Origin: Oscillospiraceae bacterium
GTDB lineage: Bacteria; Bacillota; Clostridia; Oscillospirales; Ruminococcaceae
DNA length: 64,000 nt
Direction: 5' to 3'
NCBI GenBank assembly: GCA_022835495.1
Contig: BQOK01000001.1
Coordinates: 1,240,001 to 1,304,000, forward strand
In this document: positions 23,558 to 31,474 of the stretch, piece by piece
Layout of the letters: each line of letters opens with the position of its first letter
How positions within the stretch are numbered: position 1 is the stretch's first letter
Position numbers and translations under genes: made by a program
Notes under the pieces: model-generated
The model's database searches: none
What the model saw: the letters and a program-made list of their open reading frames with translations, nothing else
What the model was told of the DNA's origin: nothing

Positions 23558-25540
23558 ATGCAATATGCCGCCGACGAGGTGCGCCGTGACCTGAAATATC
23601 TCACCCTGCTGGCACGGGAATTCCCCAACATTGCCAGCGCCAGCAGCGAGATCATCAACCTGCAGGCCATCTTGAAGCTGCCCAAGGGCACCGAGCATTT
23701 CATGAGTGACCTGCACGGCGAGGCCGAGGCCTTTACCCACATCATGAACAACGCCTCCGGCGTGATCAAGGAAAAGGTGGACCGGGTGCTGGGCCCGGCG
23801 GTGCCCGAGGAGCAGCGGGCCGAGTTTGCCACCCTGATCTATTACCCGGCCCGCAAGCTGGACGAACTGAAAGCGCGCCAGACCGACCTGGACGGCTGGT
23901 ACCGGCAGACGCTGTACCGGCTGATCGACGTGTGCAGGGTGGTGTCCAGCAAGCACACCCGCAGCTTTGTGCGCAAGCGCCTGCCCAAAGACTACGCCTA
24001 TATCCTGGACGAACTGCTGCACGCCCATTTTGAGGATCACGACAAGGAGTTCTATTACGACCAGATCCTGGCCAGCATCATCGACATTGGCCGGGCCGAC
24101 GATTTTATCGAGGCGCTGTGCGCACTGATCAAGAACCTGGCCGTGTTCAAGCTGCACCTGCTGGGGGATATTTTTGACCGCGGGCCCCGCCCGGACCTGA
24201 TCCTGGAACAGCTGATGGCCCACCATTCGGTGGATATCCAGTGGGGCAACCACGACGTGGTGTGGATGGGCGCGGCGGCGGGCAGCCCGCTGTGCATCGC
24301 CACCGTGCTGCGCACCACCCTGGCCTACAACAACCTGGAAGCGCTGGAGGACGGCTACGGCATCAACCTGCGGCCGCTGGCCCTGTTTGCCGAGAGCGAG
24401 TATAAAGACTGCGACGTGCACCACTTTTACCCCCATGTGGACGAGAGCCGCGGCCCTTACCACCGGGGGGAGCTGGCCCGGGTGGCCCGCATGCACAAGG
24501 CGATCACCCTGCTGATGCTCAAGCTGGAATGCCGGGTTATCGACCGCAACCCGGATTTTGAGCTGGAGGGGCGCGACTTTCTGCGCCGCATTGACTACGG
24601 GGCGGGCACTGTGCTGGTGGAGGGCAAGCGTTACCCCCTTTTGGACGACGATTTCCCCACCGTGGACCCCGCGGACCCCGCCCGGCTGACCCCGGCCGAG
24701 CAGGAGGTGATGGACGCCTTGTGCCGCAGCTTTACCGAGAGCGAAAAGCTGCAGCGGCATGTGCGCTTTTTATACGCCAAGGGCGGCATCTACCACATGG
24801 AAAACGGCAACCTGCTGTTCCACGGCGCCGTGCCCCTGACCGAGAGCGGCGGCTTTGCGGTGGCTACCTTTGAAAAGCACGGCTATGCGGGCCGCGCCCT
24901 GATGGACTACTGCGATGAGCGGGCGCGGAGGGCCTTTTTTGCCCCCGAGGGCAGCGAGGCGCGCCGGTCCGGCTGCGACTTTTTGTGGTATCTCTGGTGC
25001 GGGCGGCTCTCGCCCCTGTATGGGCGGGATAAAATGACCACCTTTGAGCGGCTTTTTGTGGCTGATCCGGCGACCCATACCGAACAGAGCAACCCCTACT
25101 ACCGCTTTGTGAACGATACCCGGATGGACCGGGCGATCCTGGCCGAGTTTGGCCTGGACCAGACCCATTGCCATATCGTGAACGGCCATGTGCCGGTGCG
25201 CGCGATAGAGGGGGAGACCCCCCTGAAAGGGGCGGGCCGTATGATCCGCATCGACGGCGGCTTCTGCCGCGCCTACCACGAAAAAACGGGCATTGCGGGC
25301 TACACCCTGGTTTACAACAGCCGCGGCCTTTCGCTGCGGGCGCATCAGCCCTTTGAAACCATGGAAAAAGCCATCCGCGAAAACCTGGACATCGTGTCCA
25401 GCGTGGACGTGTTCGAGACCACCGAAAAGCGCATGCTGGTGGCCGACACGGACGAGGGCCGAAGGCTTGCGGGGAATGTGCAGGATCTGAAGCTGCTGGT
25501 GGCCGCCTACCGGATGGGCCTGGTAAAAGAAAAGAATTAA
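23558..25540 (+). CDS. fbp: Class III fructose-1,6-bisphosphatase
   Basis: A 660-residue gluconeogenic enzyme that hydrolyses fructose-1,6-bisphosphate. Class III enzymes belong to the metallophosphatase superfamily: MSDLHGEAEAF at about 49 (DxH), GDIFDRGPRPD at about 203 (GDxxDRG), WGNHDVVWMG at about 228 (GNHD) and NGHVPVRA at about 545 (GH). The length fits the Firmicutes enzyme (B. subtilis Fbp is about 670). AAAAGGAGGGA precedes the ATG. The downstream tyrosine phosphatase gene is only 18 bp away. Confidence 0.96.
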   Translation: MQYAADEVRRDLKYLTLLAREFPNIASASSEIINLQAILKLPKGTEHFMSDLHGEAEAFTHIMNNASGVIKEKVDRVLGPAVPEEQRAEFATLIYYPARKLDELKARQTDLDGWYRQTLYRLIDVCRVVSSKHTRSFVRKRLPKDYAYILDELLHAHFEDHDKEFYYDQILASIIDIGRADDFIEALCALIKNLAVFKLHLLGDIFDRGPRPDLILEQLMAHHSVDIQWGNHDVVWMGAAAGSPLCIATVLRTTLAYNNLEALEDGYGINLRPLALFAESEYKDCDVHHFYPHVDESRGPYHRGELARVARMHKAITLLMLKLECRVIDRNPDFELEGRDFLRRIDYGAGTVLVEGKRYPLLDDDFPTVDPADPARLTPAEQEVMDALCRSFTESEKLQRHVRFLYAKGGIYHMENGNLLFHGAVPLTESGGFAVATFEKHGYAGRALMDYCDERARRAFFAPEGSEARRSGCDFLWYLWCGRLSPLYGRDKMTTFERLFVADPATHTEQSNPYYRFVNDTRMDRAILAEFGLDQTHCHIVNGHVPVRAIEGETPLKGAGRMIRIDGGFCRAYHEKTGIAGYTLVYNSRGLSLRAHQPFETMEKAIRENLDIVSSVDVFETTEKRMLVADTDEGRRLAGNVQDLKLLVAAYRMGLVKEKN

Positions 25541-25558
25541 AAAGGAGAGATTTTACCC

Positions 25559-26347
25559 ATGCACATTGAACCGGGCAGGGTACTGCCCTTTTCCAAAGCC
25601 GAAAATTTCCGCGAGCTGGGCGGCTGGCCCGCCGCAGGCGGCAAAACTGTAAAGCACGGCCTTTTCTTTCGCTGCGGCGCTTTGTGCGAGCTGGAGAGCG
25701 AGGAGGATCTGGAGGCGTTCCGCGCCCTGGGGATCAAGGTCATCTGCGACCTGCGCTCCACCGGCGAGCGCACGGCCCAGCCGGACCCGGCCTTTGCCGG
25801 GGTGCGCAGGCACGATATTTCGGCCATTTTGGACGAAGAGGGCCGTGAGGTGAACTTCGACCCCCATTCCTTTTTGAAGATGGACCGGGCGGCGCTGGAA
25901 ACCCTGGGCCGCATGCTGGGCGAATTTTATGCCCGGCTGCCCTTTGGCAACGCCGCCTACCGGGCCATGTTCGCCGAGATCCGGGCGGGGCAGCTGCCGC
26001 TGCTGTTCCACTGCTCGGCGGGAAAGGACCGCACCGGCGTGGCGGCGGCGCTGATCCTGCTGGCGCTGGGCGCCGCCCGCGAGACCGTGATGCAGGATTT
26101 TCTCATCACCAACACCTGCCGGCCCCGGGCCGCGGCCGAATATGAGGCGAGCTACGGCGCGCTGGTGCGGCAGTACCCGGAGTTAAAACCGTATCTGGGC
26201 GCGATGGGCGGGGTGGACGAGGCGAATCTTGCCCGGGCGCTGGACGCCATCGACGCCCGCTACCCGTGCCTGGAAGCGTATTTCGAGGCCGAGCTGGGCA
26301 TGACCCCCGCCGACCTTGCGGCCATGCGCGCGGCGTGCCTTGAGTGA
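25559..26347 (+). CDS. Tyrosine/dual-specificity phosphatase (Y_phosphatase3 type)
   Basis: A 262-residue protein with the protein tyrosine phosphatase loop HCSAGKDRTG (HCx5R) at about 151, an N-terminal FRELGG motif at about 17, and DLRSTGER at about 63 as in the IphP-like Y_phosphatase3 family. Such enzymes remove phosphate from tyrosine, serine or phosphoinositides; the target is unknown. AAGGAGAG precedes the ATG. It sits between fbp and deoD with short gaps. Confidence 0.87.
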   Translation: MHIEPGRVLPFSKAENFRELGGWPAAGGKTVKHGLFFRCGALCELESEEDLEAFRALGIKVICDLRSTGERTAQPDPAFAGVRRHDISAILDEEGREVNFDPHSFLKMDRAALETLGRMLGEFYARLPFGNAAYRAMFAEIRAGQLPLLFHCSAGKDRTGVAAALILLALGAARETVMQDFLITNTCRPRAAAEYEASYGALVRQYPELKPYLGAMGGVDEANLARALDAIDARYPCLEAYFEAELGMTPADLAAMRAACLE

Positions 26348-26397
26348 CCGCCCACTGTTTTGAAAAATCAAAAAATCAGCAAAAGGAGAGATGTTTT

Positions 26398-27117
26398 ATG
26401 CCTACCCCCCACAACCGCGCCGAAAACGGCCAGATCGCAAAGACCGTGCTGATGCCCGGCGACCCGCTGCGGGCCAAATTCATTGCCGAGACCTTTCTGG
26501 AACACCCCGTGCTGTTCAACGACGTGCGGGGTATGCTGGGCTATACCGGCACCTACGGCGGCCGCCCCGTCAGCGTGATGGGCAGCGGCATGGGTATGCC
26601 GTCCATCGGCATTTATTCCTACGAGCTGTTCAGCCGCTACGGAGTCGAGAACATCATCCGCATCGGTTCGGCGGGCTCTTATACCGAGAGGGCAAAGGTG
26701 TACGATGTGGTGCTGGCCACCGGCGCCTATTCCGAGAGCAGCTTTGCCCGCACCATGAGCGGCTGCACCGCCGACACCCTGGCCCCCAGCGGGGAGCTGT
26801 GCGCGGCGCTGCGGGCCAGCGCCGCAAAGCTGGGCGTTCCCCTGGTGGAGGGCGTGATCCATTCCAGCGATGTATTCTACCGCCACGACGACCGGCAGAA
26901 CCCCGCCTATTGGGAGCTTTTGCGGGACGAAAAGGGCTGTGTGGCTGTGGAGATGGAGAGCTTTGCGCTGTTTCACAACGCGGCGGTGCTGGGCAAGCGC
27001 GCGGCCTGCCTTGTGACCATTTCGGACAGCTTTGTGAGCCACCAGGAGACCACCCCCGAAGAGCGGCAGACCAGCTTTACAGCCATGATGAAGGTCGCTC
27101 TGGGGGCAGAGCTCTGA
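26398..27117 (+). CDS. deoD: Purine nucleoside phosphorylase, DeoD type
   Basis: A 239-residue hexameric-type phosphorylase that splits purine (deoxy)nucleosides with phosphate to give base and (deoxy)ribose-1-phosphate. MPGDPLRAKFIAETF at about 17, GMGMPSIGIYSYEL at about 64, and CVAVEMESFALF at about 180 (base- and ribose-binding) are characteristic, as is SDSFVS with the catalytic aspartate near the end. ATG 26398 follows AAAAGGAGAG. It forms a salvage cluster with cdd and the BMP lipoprotein. Confidence 0.95.
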   Translation: MPTPHNRAENGQIAKTVLMPGDPLRAKFIAETFLEHPVLFNDVRGMLGYTGTYGGRPVSVMGSGMGMPSIGIYSYELFSRYGVENIIRIGSAGSYTERAKVYDVVLATGAYSESSFARTMSGCTADTLAPSGELCAALRASAAKLGVPLVEGVIHSSDVFYRHDDRQNPAYWELLRDEKGCVAVEMESFALFHNAAVLGKRAACLVTISDSFVSHQETTPEERQTSFTAMMKVALGAEL

Positions 27118-27142
27118 GCGGCGGAAGGGAGGCGAGCAGCCC

Positions 27143-27553
27143 ATGACCAGGCAGGAGCTTATCAGCGCGGCGTTTGCCGCCCGCGAAAAGGCCTACACGC
27201 CCTATTCCCATTTTAAGGTGGGGGCCGCGCTGCTGGCAAAGGACGGCCGGGTGTTCACCGGCTGCAACATTGAGAACGCAACCTTTACCCCCACCAACTG
27301 CGCCGAGCGCACCGCCCTGTTCAAGGCGGTCAGCGAGGGCGTGACCGAATTTGCCATGATTGCGGTGGTGGGCAGCAAAGAGGGCGAGCGCAATACCCTC
27401 GTCACCTCGCCCTGCGGGGTGTGCCGCCAGGCCCTCTATGAATTCTGCGGCCCGGAAATGCCGGTGCTCATGGCAAAAAGCGAGGACGACTTTGTGGAGA
27501 TGACCCTGGGAGAGCTGCTGCCCCTGGGGTTCGGCCCTGCAAACCTTGGCTGA
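27143..27553 (+). CDS. cdd: Cytidine deaminase
   Basis: A 136-residue tetrameric-type zinc deaminase converting cytidine and deoxycytidine to uridine forms. The zinc and proton-shuttle motif NCAERTAL (CAE) is at about 52, and SPCGVCRQAL (PCxxC) at about 91. YTPYSHFKVGAALL at the start and NIENATF for ribose binding are also typical. It lies 25 bp after deoD and ends in a terminator, so it is the last gene of the transcript. Confidence 0.96.
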   Translation: MTRQELISAAFAAREKAYTPYSHFKVGAALLAKDGRVFTGCNIENATFTPTNCAERTALFKAVSEGVTEFAMIAVVGSKEGERNTLVTSPCGVCRQALYEFCGPEMPVLMAKSEDDFVEMTLGELLPLGFGPANLG

Positions 27554-27564
27554 AAACAGCCCCG

Positions 27565-27598
27565 AACAGCGCGCCGCCGGCGCGCTGTTATTATTTTG
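27565..27598 (+). terminator. Terminator after cdd
   Basis: AACAGCGCGCC and GGCGCGCTGTT form an 11-bp stem with a 3-base loop, followed by ATTATTTT. Confidence 0.85.
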
Positions 27599-27624
27599 TA
27601 AACAGGCGTTTTAGGGCGAAAAGG

Positions 27625-27653
27625 TTGAAACTTCGCCGAAAAAACGCTATACT
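27625..27653 (+). promoter_or_regulatory. Strong sigma-A-type promoter for the BMP lipoprotein gene
   Basis: TTGAAA (27625-27630) and TATACT (27648-27653), 17 bp apart. The predicted transcript begins near 27660, leaving a 120-nt structured leader. Confidence 0.85.
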
Positions 27654-27659
27654 TTCAGT

Positions 27660-27779
27660 GCAAGCCAAGGCTGTGTGTATGCCTTGGTTTCATGGAAACA
27701 GGGCCGGCCCTGTTTCTTTTTGCGAGAGCAAAAAGAAGGTCCGCTGCCGGCCCCGATAAAGAAAAAGGAGAGTACAAGA
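27660..27779 (+). promoter_or_regulatory. Structured 5' leader with an internal terminator-like hairpin
   Basis: The leader holds three hairpins. CCAAGGC/GCCTTGG spans 27665-27687. A perfect 22-bp palindrome (27695-27716) is followed by T5, which is terminator-like. TTCTTTTTGC-GAGA-GCAAAAAGAA (about 27714-27737) uses the same T run, so it cannot form together with the terminator. CCGGCCCC at about 27748 could also pair with the left side of the palindrome. This looks like attenuation control, but the part before the terminator is too short for any riboswitch class I recognise. Confidence 0.5.
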
Positions 27780-28922
27780 ATGAAAAAACTCATCGCTCTT
27801 GTTCTGGCCAGCGTGATGGCCCTGTCTCTGGTGGCCTGCGGCGGCGGCGCTTCCACGCCCGCCAGCACCCCTGCCAGCACCCCTGCCAGCACCGGCAGCA
27901 CCCCCGCGTCCACCCCGGCCGATAACACCGGCGCCGGCAACACTGACATCGCGTTCGTGACTGACGTGGGCAACATCGACGACCATTCTTTCAACCAGTA
28001 CAGCTATGAGGGCGTGACCAAGTTCTGCGAGGCCAATGGCCTGAAGGCGAACTACTTCCGCCCCTCTGAGGACTCCGACGCGGCCCGCCTGGACGCGATG
28101 GATCAGGCCATTGCCGACGGCGCCAAGGTGGTTGTGATGGCCGGTTATCTGTTCGCCGCTTCTCTGGAGCAGGCGCAGGCCAAATACCCCGACGTGCAGT
28201 TCCTGGCGCTGGACGTGAGCACCGGCGATCTGGCCACCCCCGCTGCCAACACCGCTCTGATCACCTATAAGGAAGAGCAGTGCGGCTACCTGGCCGGCTA
28301 CGCCGCCGTTGTGGACGGCTACACCGAGCTGGGCTTTTTGGGCGGCATGGCGGTTCCCGCCGTGGTGCGCTACGGCCAGGGCTTTGTGCAGGGCGCCGAC
28401 GCCGCTGCCAAAGAGCTGGGCGTGACCGTGAACATGAAGTACTGGTACTCCGGCTCCTTTGCGGCCAACGATGACATCAAGGCCAAGATGGACGGCTGGT
28501 ACGCCGACGGCACCCAGGTGGTGTTCGCCTGCGGCGGCGGCATCTACAGCTCGGCTGTGGACGCTGCCAGCGCCAACAACGGCAAGGTCATCGGCGTGGA
28601 CGTGGACCAGAGCGGTGACAGCGAGCTGATCATCACCAGCGCCACCAAGGGCCTGTCCGCCTCTGTGCAGCTGGCTCTGACCGATTGCCAGGCCAACAGC
28701 TGGAAGTGGAGCGAGACCTACGCCGGCAAGGAAACCAAGCTGGGCGCGGCCGAGAACGCTGTGGATCTGCCCATGGCCACCAGCCGCTTTACCACCTTTA
28801 CCCAGGAGCAGTACGACACCCTGTTCAAGGGCCTGGCGGACGGCAGCCTGGTTGTGGACAACAACAGCGAGGCCGACAAGCACTTCGCCACCACCACCAT
28901 CACCGTGGATTACCAGGAGTAA
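27780..28922 (+). CDS. BMP-family nucleoside ABC transporter substrate-binding lipoprotein
   Basis: A 380-residue exported lipoprotein. The signal peptide ends in the lipobox LVAC (Cys20), followed by a Ser/Thr/Pro repeat linker (ASTP repeated, about 24-46). The mature domain begins IAFVTDVGNIDDHSFNQ, the hallmark of the PnrA/BMP (basic membrane protein) family that delivers purine nucleosides to an ABC importer. Codon choice is more even than in its neighbours, suggesting high expression. The ATPase and permease genes usually found next to bmp are absent; a terminator and then IS200 copies follow. Next to deoD and cdd, nucleoside uptake is the sensible role. Confidence 0.9.
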   Translation: MKKLIALVLASVMALSLVACGGGASTPASTPASTPASTGSTPASTPADNTGAGNTDIAFVTDVGNIDDHSFNQYSYEGVTKFCEANGLKANYFRPSEDSDAARLDAMDQAIADGAKVVVMAGYLFAASLEQAQAKYPDVQFLALDVSTGDLATPAANTALITYKEEQCGYLAGYAAVVDGYTELGFLGGMAVPAVVRYGQGFVQGADAAAKELGVTVNMKYWYSGSFAANDDIKAKMDGWYADGTQVVFACGGGIYSSAVDAASANNGKVIGVDVDQSGDSELIITSATKGLSASVQLALTDCQANSWKWSETYAGKETKLGAAENAVDLPMATSRFTTFTQEQYDTLFKGLADGSLVVDNNSEADKHFATTTITVDYQE

Positions 28923-28942
28923 TCGCTTCAGACCGAACCCTC

Positions 28943-28973
28943 GCGGCGCCCGCAATTGCGGGCGCCGCTTTTT
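28943..28973 (+). terminator. Terminator after the BMP lipoprotein gene
   Basis: GCGGCGCCCGC-AATT-GCGGGCGCCGC is an 11-bp perfect stem followed by TTTTT. The first IS200 copy begins directly after the T run. Confidence 0.92.
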
Positions 28974-29039
28974 GACGTGCAAAACCACACGTTAGACGTG
29001 TGGTTCAAAAGAGCTTAAGCGATGAAGAAGAAATAAAAA

Positions 29040-29096
29040 CTCCTTTTGCTATAATGAAACTGCGGTCTGCCAACTGCAGTAAGAAAGCAAAAGGAG
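29040..29096 (+). promoter_or_regulatory. IS200 leader hairpin that hides the tnpA ribosome site, with promoter in its loop (copy 1)
   Basis: CTCCTTTTGC (29040-29049) is the exact complement of GCAAAAGGAG (29087-29096), which contains the tnpA Shine-Dalgarno. TGCTATAAT (29047-29055) lies at the base of the loop. A transcript from this promoter would lack the left arm and be translatable, whereas read-through RNA from outside would fold and hide the site. Repeated at 29745-29801 in copy 2. Confidence 0.65.
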
Positions 29097-29106
29097 GACA
29101 TTCAGA

Positions 29107-29568
29107 ATGAGCCTGAATGACATAAATAGTTTATCCCATACAAAATGGAATTGCAAATACCATATAGTATTTGCTCCGAAATATCGCAGGAAAGTATTCT
29201 ATGGAGAAAAGCGGGCAGCAATCGGCAAGATTCTGCGACAATTATGTGAGTGGAAGAGCGTAAAAATCATAGAGGCAGAAGTATGCCCGGACCATGTGCA
29301 CATGCTGGTGGAAATTCCACCGAAAATGTCGGTGTCAAGCTTCATGGGATACTTGAAAGGGAAGAGCAGCACAATGCTGTATGAGCAATTCGGCGAATTG
29401 AAATACAAGTATCGGAGCAGAGAGTTCTGGTGCAAAGGATACTACGTGGATACAACGGGGAAAAACACGAGCCGAATTGCAGAGTACATCAGGAACCAAC
29501 TAAAAGAAGATGAGATGGGCGAGCAGCTTACGATGAGTGAATGCGGCCCGTTTACGGGCGGCAAGTAA
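29107..29568 (+). CDS. tnpA: IS200-family Y1 transposase TnpA, copy 1
   Basis: A 153-residue single-strand DNA transposase. The HUH motif is DHVHMLVEIPP (His-Val-His at about 63), and the catalytic tyrosine lies in KGYYVDTTGKNTSRIAEYI at about 118-120. WNCKYHIVFAPKYRRKVFYG at the start is typical of IS200. Y1 enzymes excise and insert the top strand at a short target without a duplication. AAGGAGG precedes the ATG but is the right arm of a leader hairpin, so translation is probably kept low. Base composition is more AT-rich than the neighbours. It is identical to copy 2. Confidence 0.95.
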   Translation: MSLNDINSLSHTKWNCKYHIVFAPKYRRKVFYGEKRAAIGKILRQLCEWKSVKIIEAEVCPDHVHMLVEIPPKMSVSSFMGYLKGKSSTMLYEQFGELKYKYRSREFWCKGYYVDTTGKNTSRIAEYIRNQLKEDEMGEQLTMSECGPFTGGK

Positions 29569-29678
29569 CAGTCCCCGCGCGGCTGGCAGACCGTACTTAC
29601 GCGTTTGACGCGTGAGCGAGGAACAAAGGGCTTTGCCCGCATCTGAAATACCACGCGTTTTACGCGTGGATGTTTATT

Positions 29679-30383
29679 GACGTGCAAAACCACACGTTAG
29701 ACGTGTGGTTCAAAAGAGCTTAAGCGATGAAGAAGAAATAAAAACTCCTTTTGCTATAATGAAACTGCGGTCTGCCAACTGCAGTAAGAAAGCAAAAGGA
29801 GGACATTCAGAATGAGCCTGAATGACATAAATAGTTTATCCCATACAAAATGGAATTGCAAATACCATATAGTATTTGCTCCGAAATATCGCAGGAAAGT
29901 ATTCTATGGAGAAAAGCGGGCAGCAATCGGCAAGATTCTGCGACAATTATGTGAGTGGAAGAGCGTAAAAATCATAGAGGCAGAAGTATGCCCGGACCAT
30001 GTGCACATGCTGGTGGAAATTCCACCGAAAATGTCGGTGTCAAGCTTCATGGGATACTTGAAAGGGAAGAGCAGCACAATGCTGTATGAGCAATTCGGCG
30101 AATTGAAATACAAGTATCGGAGCAGAGAGTTCTGGTGCAAAGGATACTACGTGGATACAACGGGGAAAAACACGAGCCGAATTGCAGAGTACATCAGGAA
30201 CCAACTAAAAGAAGATGAGATGGGCGAGCAGCTTACGATGAGTGAATGCGGCCCGTTTACGGGCGGCAAGTAACAGTCCCCGCGCGGCTGGCAGACCGTA
30301 CTTACGCGTTTGACGCGTGAGCGAGGAACAAAGGGCTTTGCCCGCATCTGAAATACCACGCGTTTTACGCGTGGATGTTTATT
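29679..30383 (+). mobile_element. IS200-type insertion sequence, copy 2 (perfect tandem repeat)
   Basis: This second 705-bp unit begins at the base after copy 1 ends. As far as I can compare by eye it is identical along its full length, including the end hairpins (29688-29710 and 30356-30374) and the leader hairpin. The right flank ACACCGG is host sequence. A head-to-tail pair with no gap could come from insertion into the end of the first copy, from integration of a dimer or circle junction, or from an assembly artefact. Confidence 0.85.
29812..30273 (+). CDS. tnpA: IS200-family Y1 transposase TnpA, copy 2
   Basis: This gene encodes the same 153 residues as copy 1, offset by exactly 705 bp, with intact HUH and tyrosine motifs. 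Both genes appear able to make active enzyme. The same leader hairpin (CTCCTTTTGC with GCAAAAGGAG) covers its ribosome site. In this copy the external read-through that the hairpin would counter includes transcription coming from copy 1. Confidence 0.95.
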   Translation: MSLNDINSLSHTKWNCKYHIVFAPKYRRKVFYGEKRAAIGKILRQLCEWKSVKIIEAEVCPDHVHMLVEIPPKMSVSSFMGYLKGKSSTMLYEQFGELKYKYRSREFWCKGYYVDTTGKNTSRIAEYIRNQLKEDEMGEQLTMSECGPFTGGK

Positions 30384-30452
30384 ACACCGGCGAACCGGCA
30401 GAACCGGGCGCCGAAGCCCTGGGCTTTTTGCCGGCCCGGGCCAAAAGGAGCG

Positions 30453-30483
30453 AAACGCCCCGGCTTGCAAGCCGGGGCGTTTT
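30453..30483 (+). terminator. Terminator upstream of the pseudouridine synthase gene
   Basis: AAACGCCCCGGCTT pairs with AAGCCGGGGCGTTTT. It belongs to no visible gene in this orientation now, so it may be left from the locus before the IS insertion. The 70 bp between the IS and this hairpin are GC-rich repeats without a gene. Confidence 0.8.
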
Positions 30484-30510
30484 GTGGTAAAATACAAATT
30501 ATGCTATAAA
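30482..30510 (+). promoter_or_regulatory. Sigma-A-type promoter for the pseudouridine synthase gene
   Basis: TTGTGG (30482-30487) and TATAAA (30505-30510), 17 bp apart, with TGC before the -10 box. Confidence 0.65.
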
Positions 30511-30524
30511 GGGGGAGTGGGCGC

Positions 30525-31418
30525 GTGGCAGACCCGAACAGCCCGGCGGAGCTGTGTTTTGCCGTTGCCCCGGAGGCGGATGGCTGGGCCCTGCGGGATT
30601 TTTTGCGCGCTGCCGGCGTGTCCGCGACCCTGGTTAAGGCGGTAAAAAAGCAGGGAGGCTTTTGGGTGGGCGATACGCCCTTGCGCACCTGCGATGTGGT
30701 GCGGGCGGGGCAGAGCGTCCGCTTTTGCCTGCCGCCGGAGCCGCCCACCAGCGTGCAGCCCCAGGCGATCCCGCTGGCGATCGCCTATGAGAGCAGGCAT
30801 GTGCTGGTGCTGGAAAAGCCCGCCGGCATGGCGGTGCATCCCACCCTGAATTATCACAGCGGCACCCTGGCCAACGCCTATATGGGGCTTTTGCAGGCCC
30901 GTGGCGAAGCGGGGGTGTTCCGGCCTGTAAACCGCATTGATAAAGATACCTCCGGCCTTGTGCTCTGCGCCAAAAACGCGTGGGCGGCGGCGCTGCTGGC
31001 CGGCAGCGCCCGCAAGGTATACCGGGCGATTTTAGAGGGGGCGCCCAGCCCTGAACAGGGGCGGATCGAGGCCCCGATTGCCCGTGCGCCGGGCAGCATT
31101 ATTCTGCGGCGTGTTTGGCCCGGGGGAAAGCCCAGCTGCACCGAGTACGCGGCCGAGCGGCGGGCCGGGGAGTATACGCTGGTGCGCGCGGCGCCCATTA
31201 CCGGGCGCACCCACCAGCTGCGTGTGCACTTTGCCCACATCGGCTGCCCTTTGGCGGGGGACGAGCTGTATGGCGGCAGCCGCGCGGGGATCGCCCGCCA
31301 GGCGCTGCACTGCGCCGAGATCTCGTTTGCCGAGCCGGGCAGCACAGAGCGGAAAACCGTGACTTCGCCCCTTCCGCCGGATATGGCGGCGCTGCTGGAA
31401 AGTGTGAAAGAGCGTTGA
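30525..31418 (+). CDS. RluA/RluD-family pseudouridine synthase
   Basis: A 297-residue enzyme that converts uridine to pseudouridine in rRNA or tRNA. An N-terminal S4-like region (about 15-75, LRDFLRAAGVSATLVKAVKK) precedes the catalytic domain. VNRIDKDTSGLVLCAK at about 135 contains the catalytic aspartate, and GRTHQLRVHFAHIG at about 226 and GDELYGG at about 245 are typical. RluD-type enzymes with an S4 domain modify 23S rRNA; the precise target is inferred. The start is GTG 30525 after GGGGGAG. Confidence 0.9.
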   Translation: MADPNSPAELCFAVAPEADGWALRDFLRAAGVSATLVKAVKKQGGFWVGDTPLRTCDVVRAGQSVRFCLPPEPPTSVQPQAIPLAIAYESRHVLVLEKPAGMAVHPTLNYHSGTLANAYMGLLQARGEAGVFRPVNRIDKDTSGLVLCAKNAWAAALLAGSARKVYRAILEGAPSPEQGRIEAPIARAPGSIILRRVWPGGKPSCTEYAAERRAGEYTLVRAAPITGRTHQLRVHFAHIGCPLAGDELYGGSRAGIARQALHCAEISFAEPGSTERKTVTSPLPPDMAALLESVKER

Positions 31419-31446
31419 AAACCGTGTGAAAAAACCTTCCAGTTGC

Positions 31447-31474
31447 TTGCCTTGCGGCGGGGCGGGCTTATAAT
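31447..31474 (+). promoter_or_regulatory. Sigma-A-type promoter for the M23 peptidase gene
   Basis: TTGCCT (31447-31452) and TATAAT (31469-31474), 16 bp apart. The -10 box overlaps the first ATG of the following frame, which argues that translation starts further down. Confidence 0.6.

Larger units (their letters stand above)
28974..29678 (+). mobile_element. IS200-type insertion sequence, copy 1
   Basis: A 705-bp unit starting GACGTGC and ending GTTTATT, carrying one Y1 transposase gene. The left end has a 10-bp hairpin (AACCACACGT/ACGTGTGGTT, 28983-29005) and the right end an 8-bp hairpin (CCACGCGT/ACGCGTGG, 29651-29669), as expected for subterminal hairpins recognised by TnpA of the IS200/IS605 family. 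There is no TnpB and no terminal inverted repeat. The element is clearly poorer in GC than the host. The exact junction is uncertain by a base or two because of shared T bases. Confidence 0.88.

Noticed and set aside
27660-27779. A known purine or other riboswitch before the BMP gene
   Set aside because: Only about 35 nt precede the terminator hairpin and no conserved riboswitch core could be recognised.
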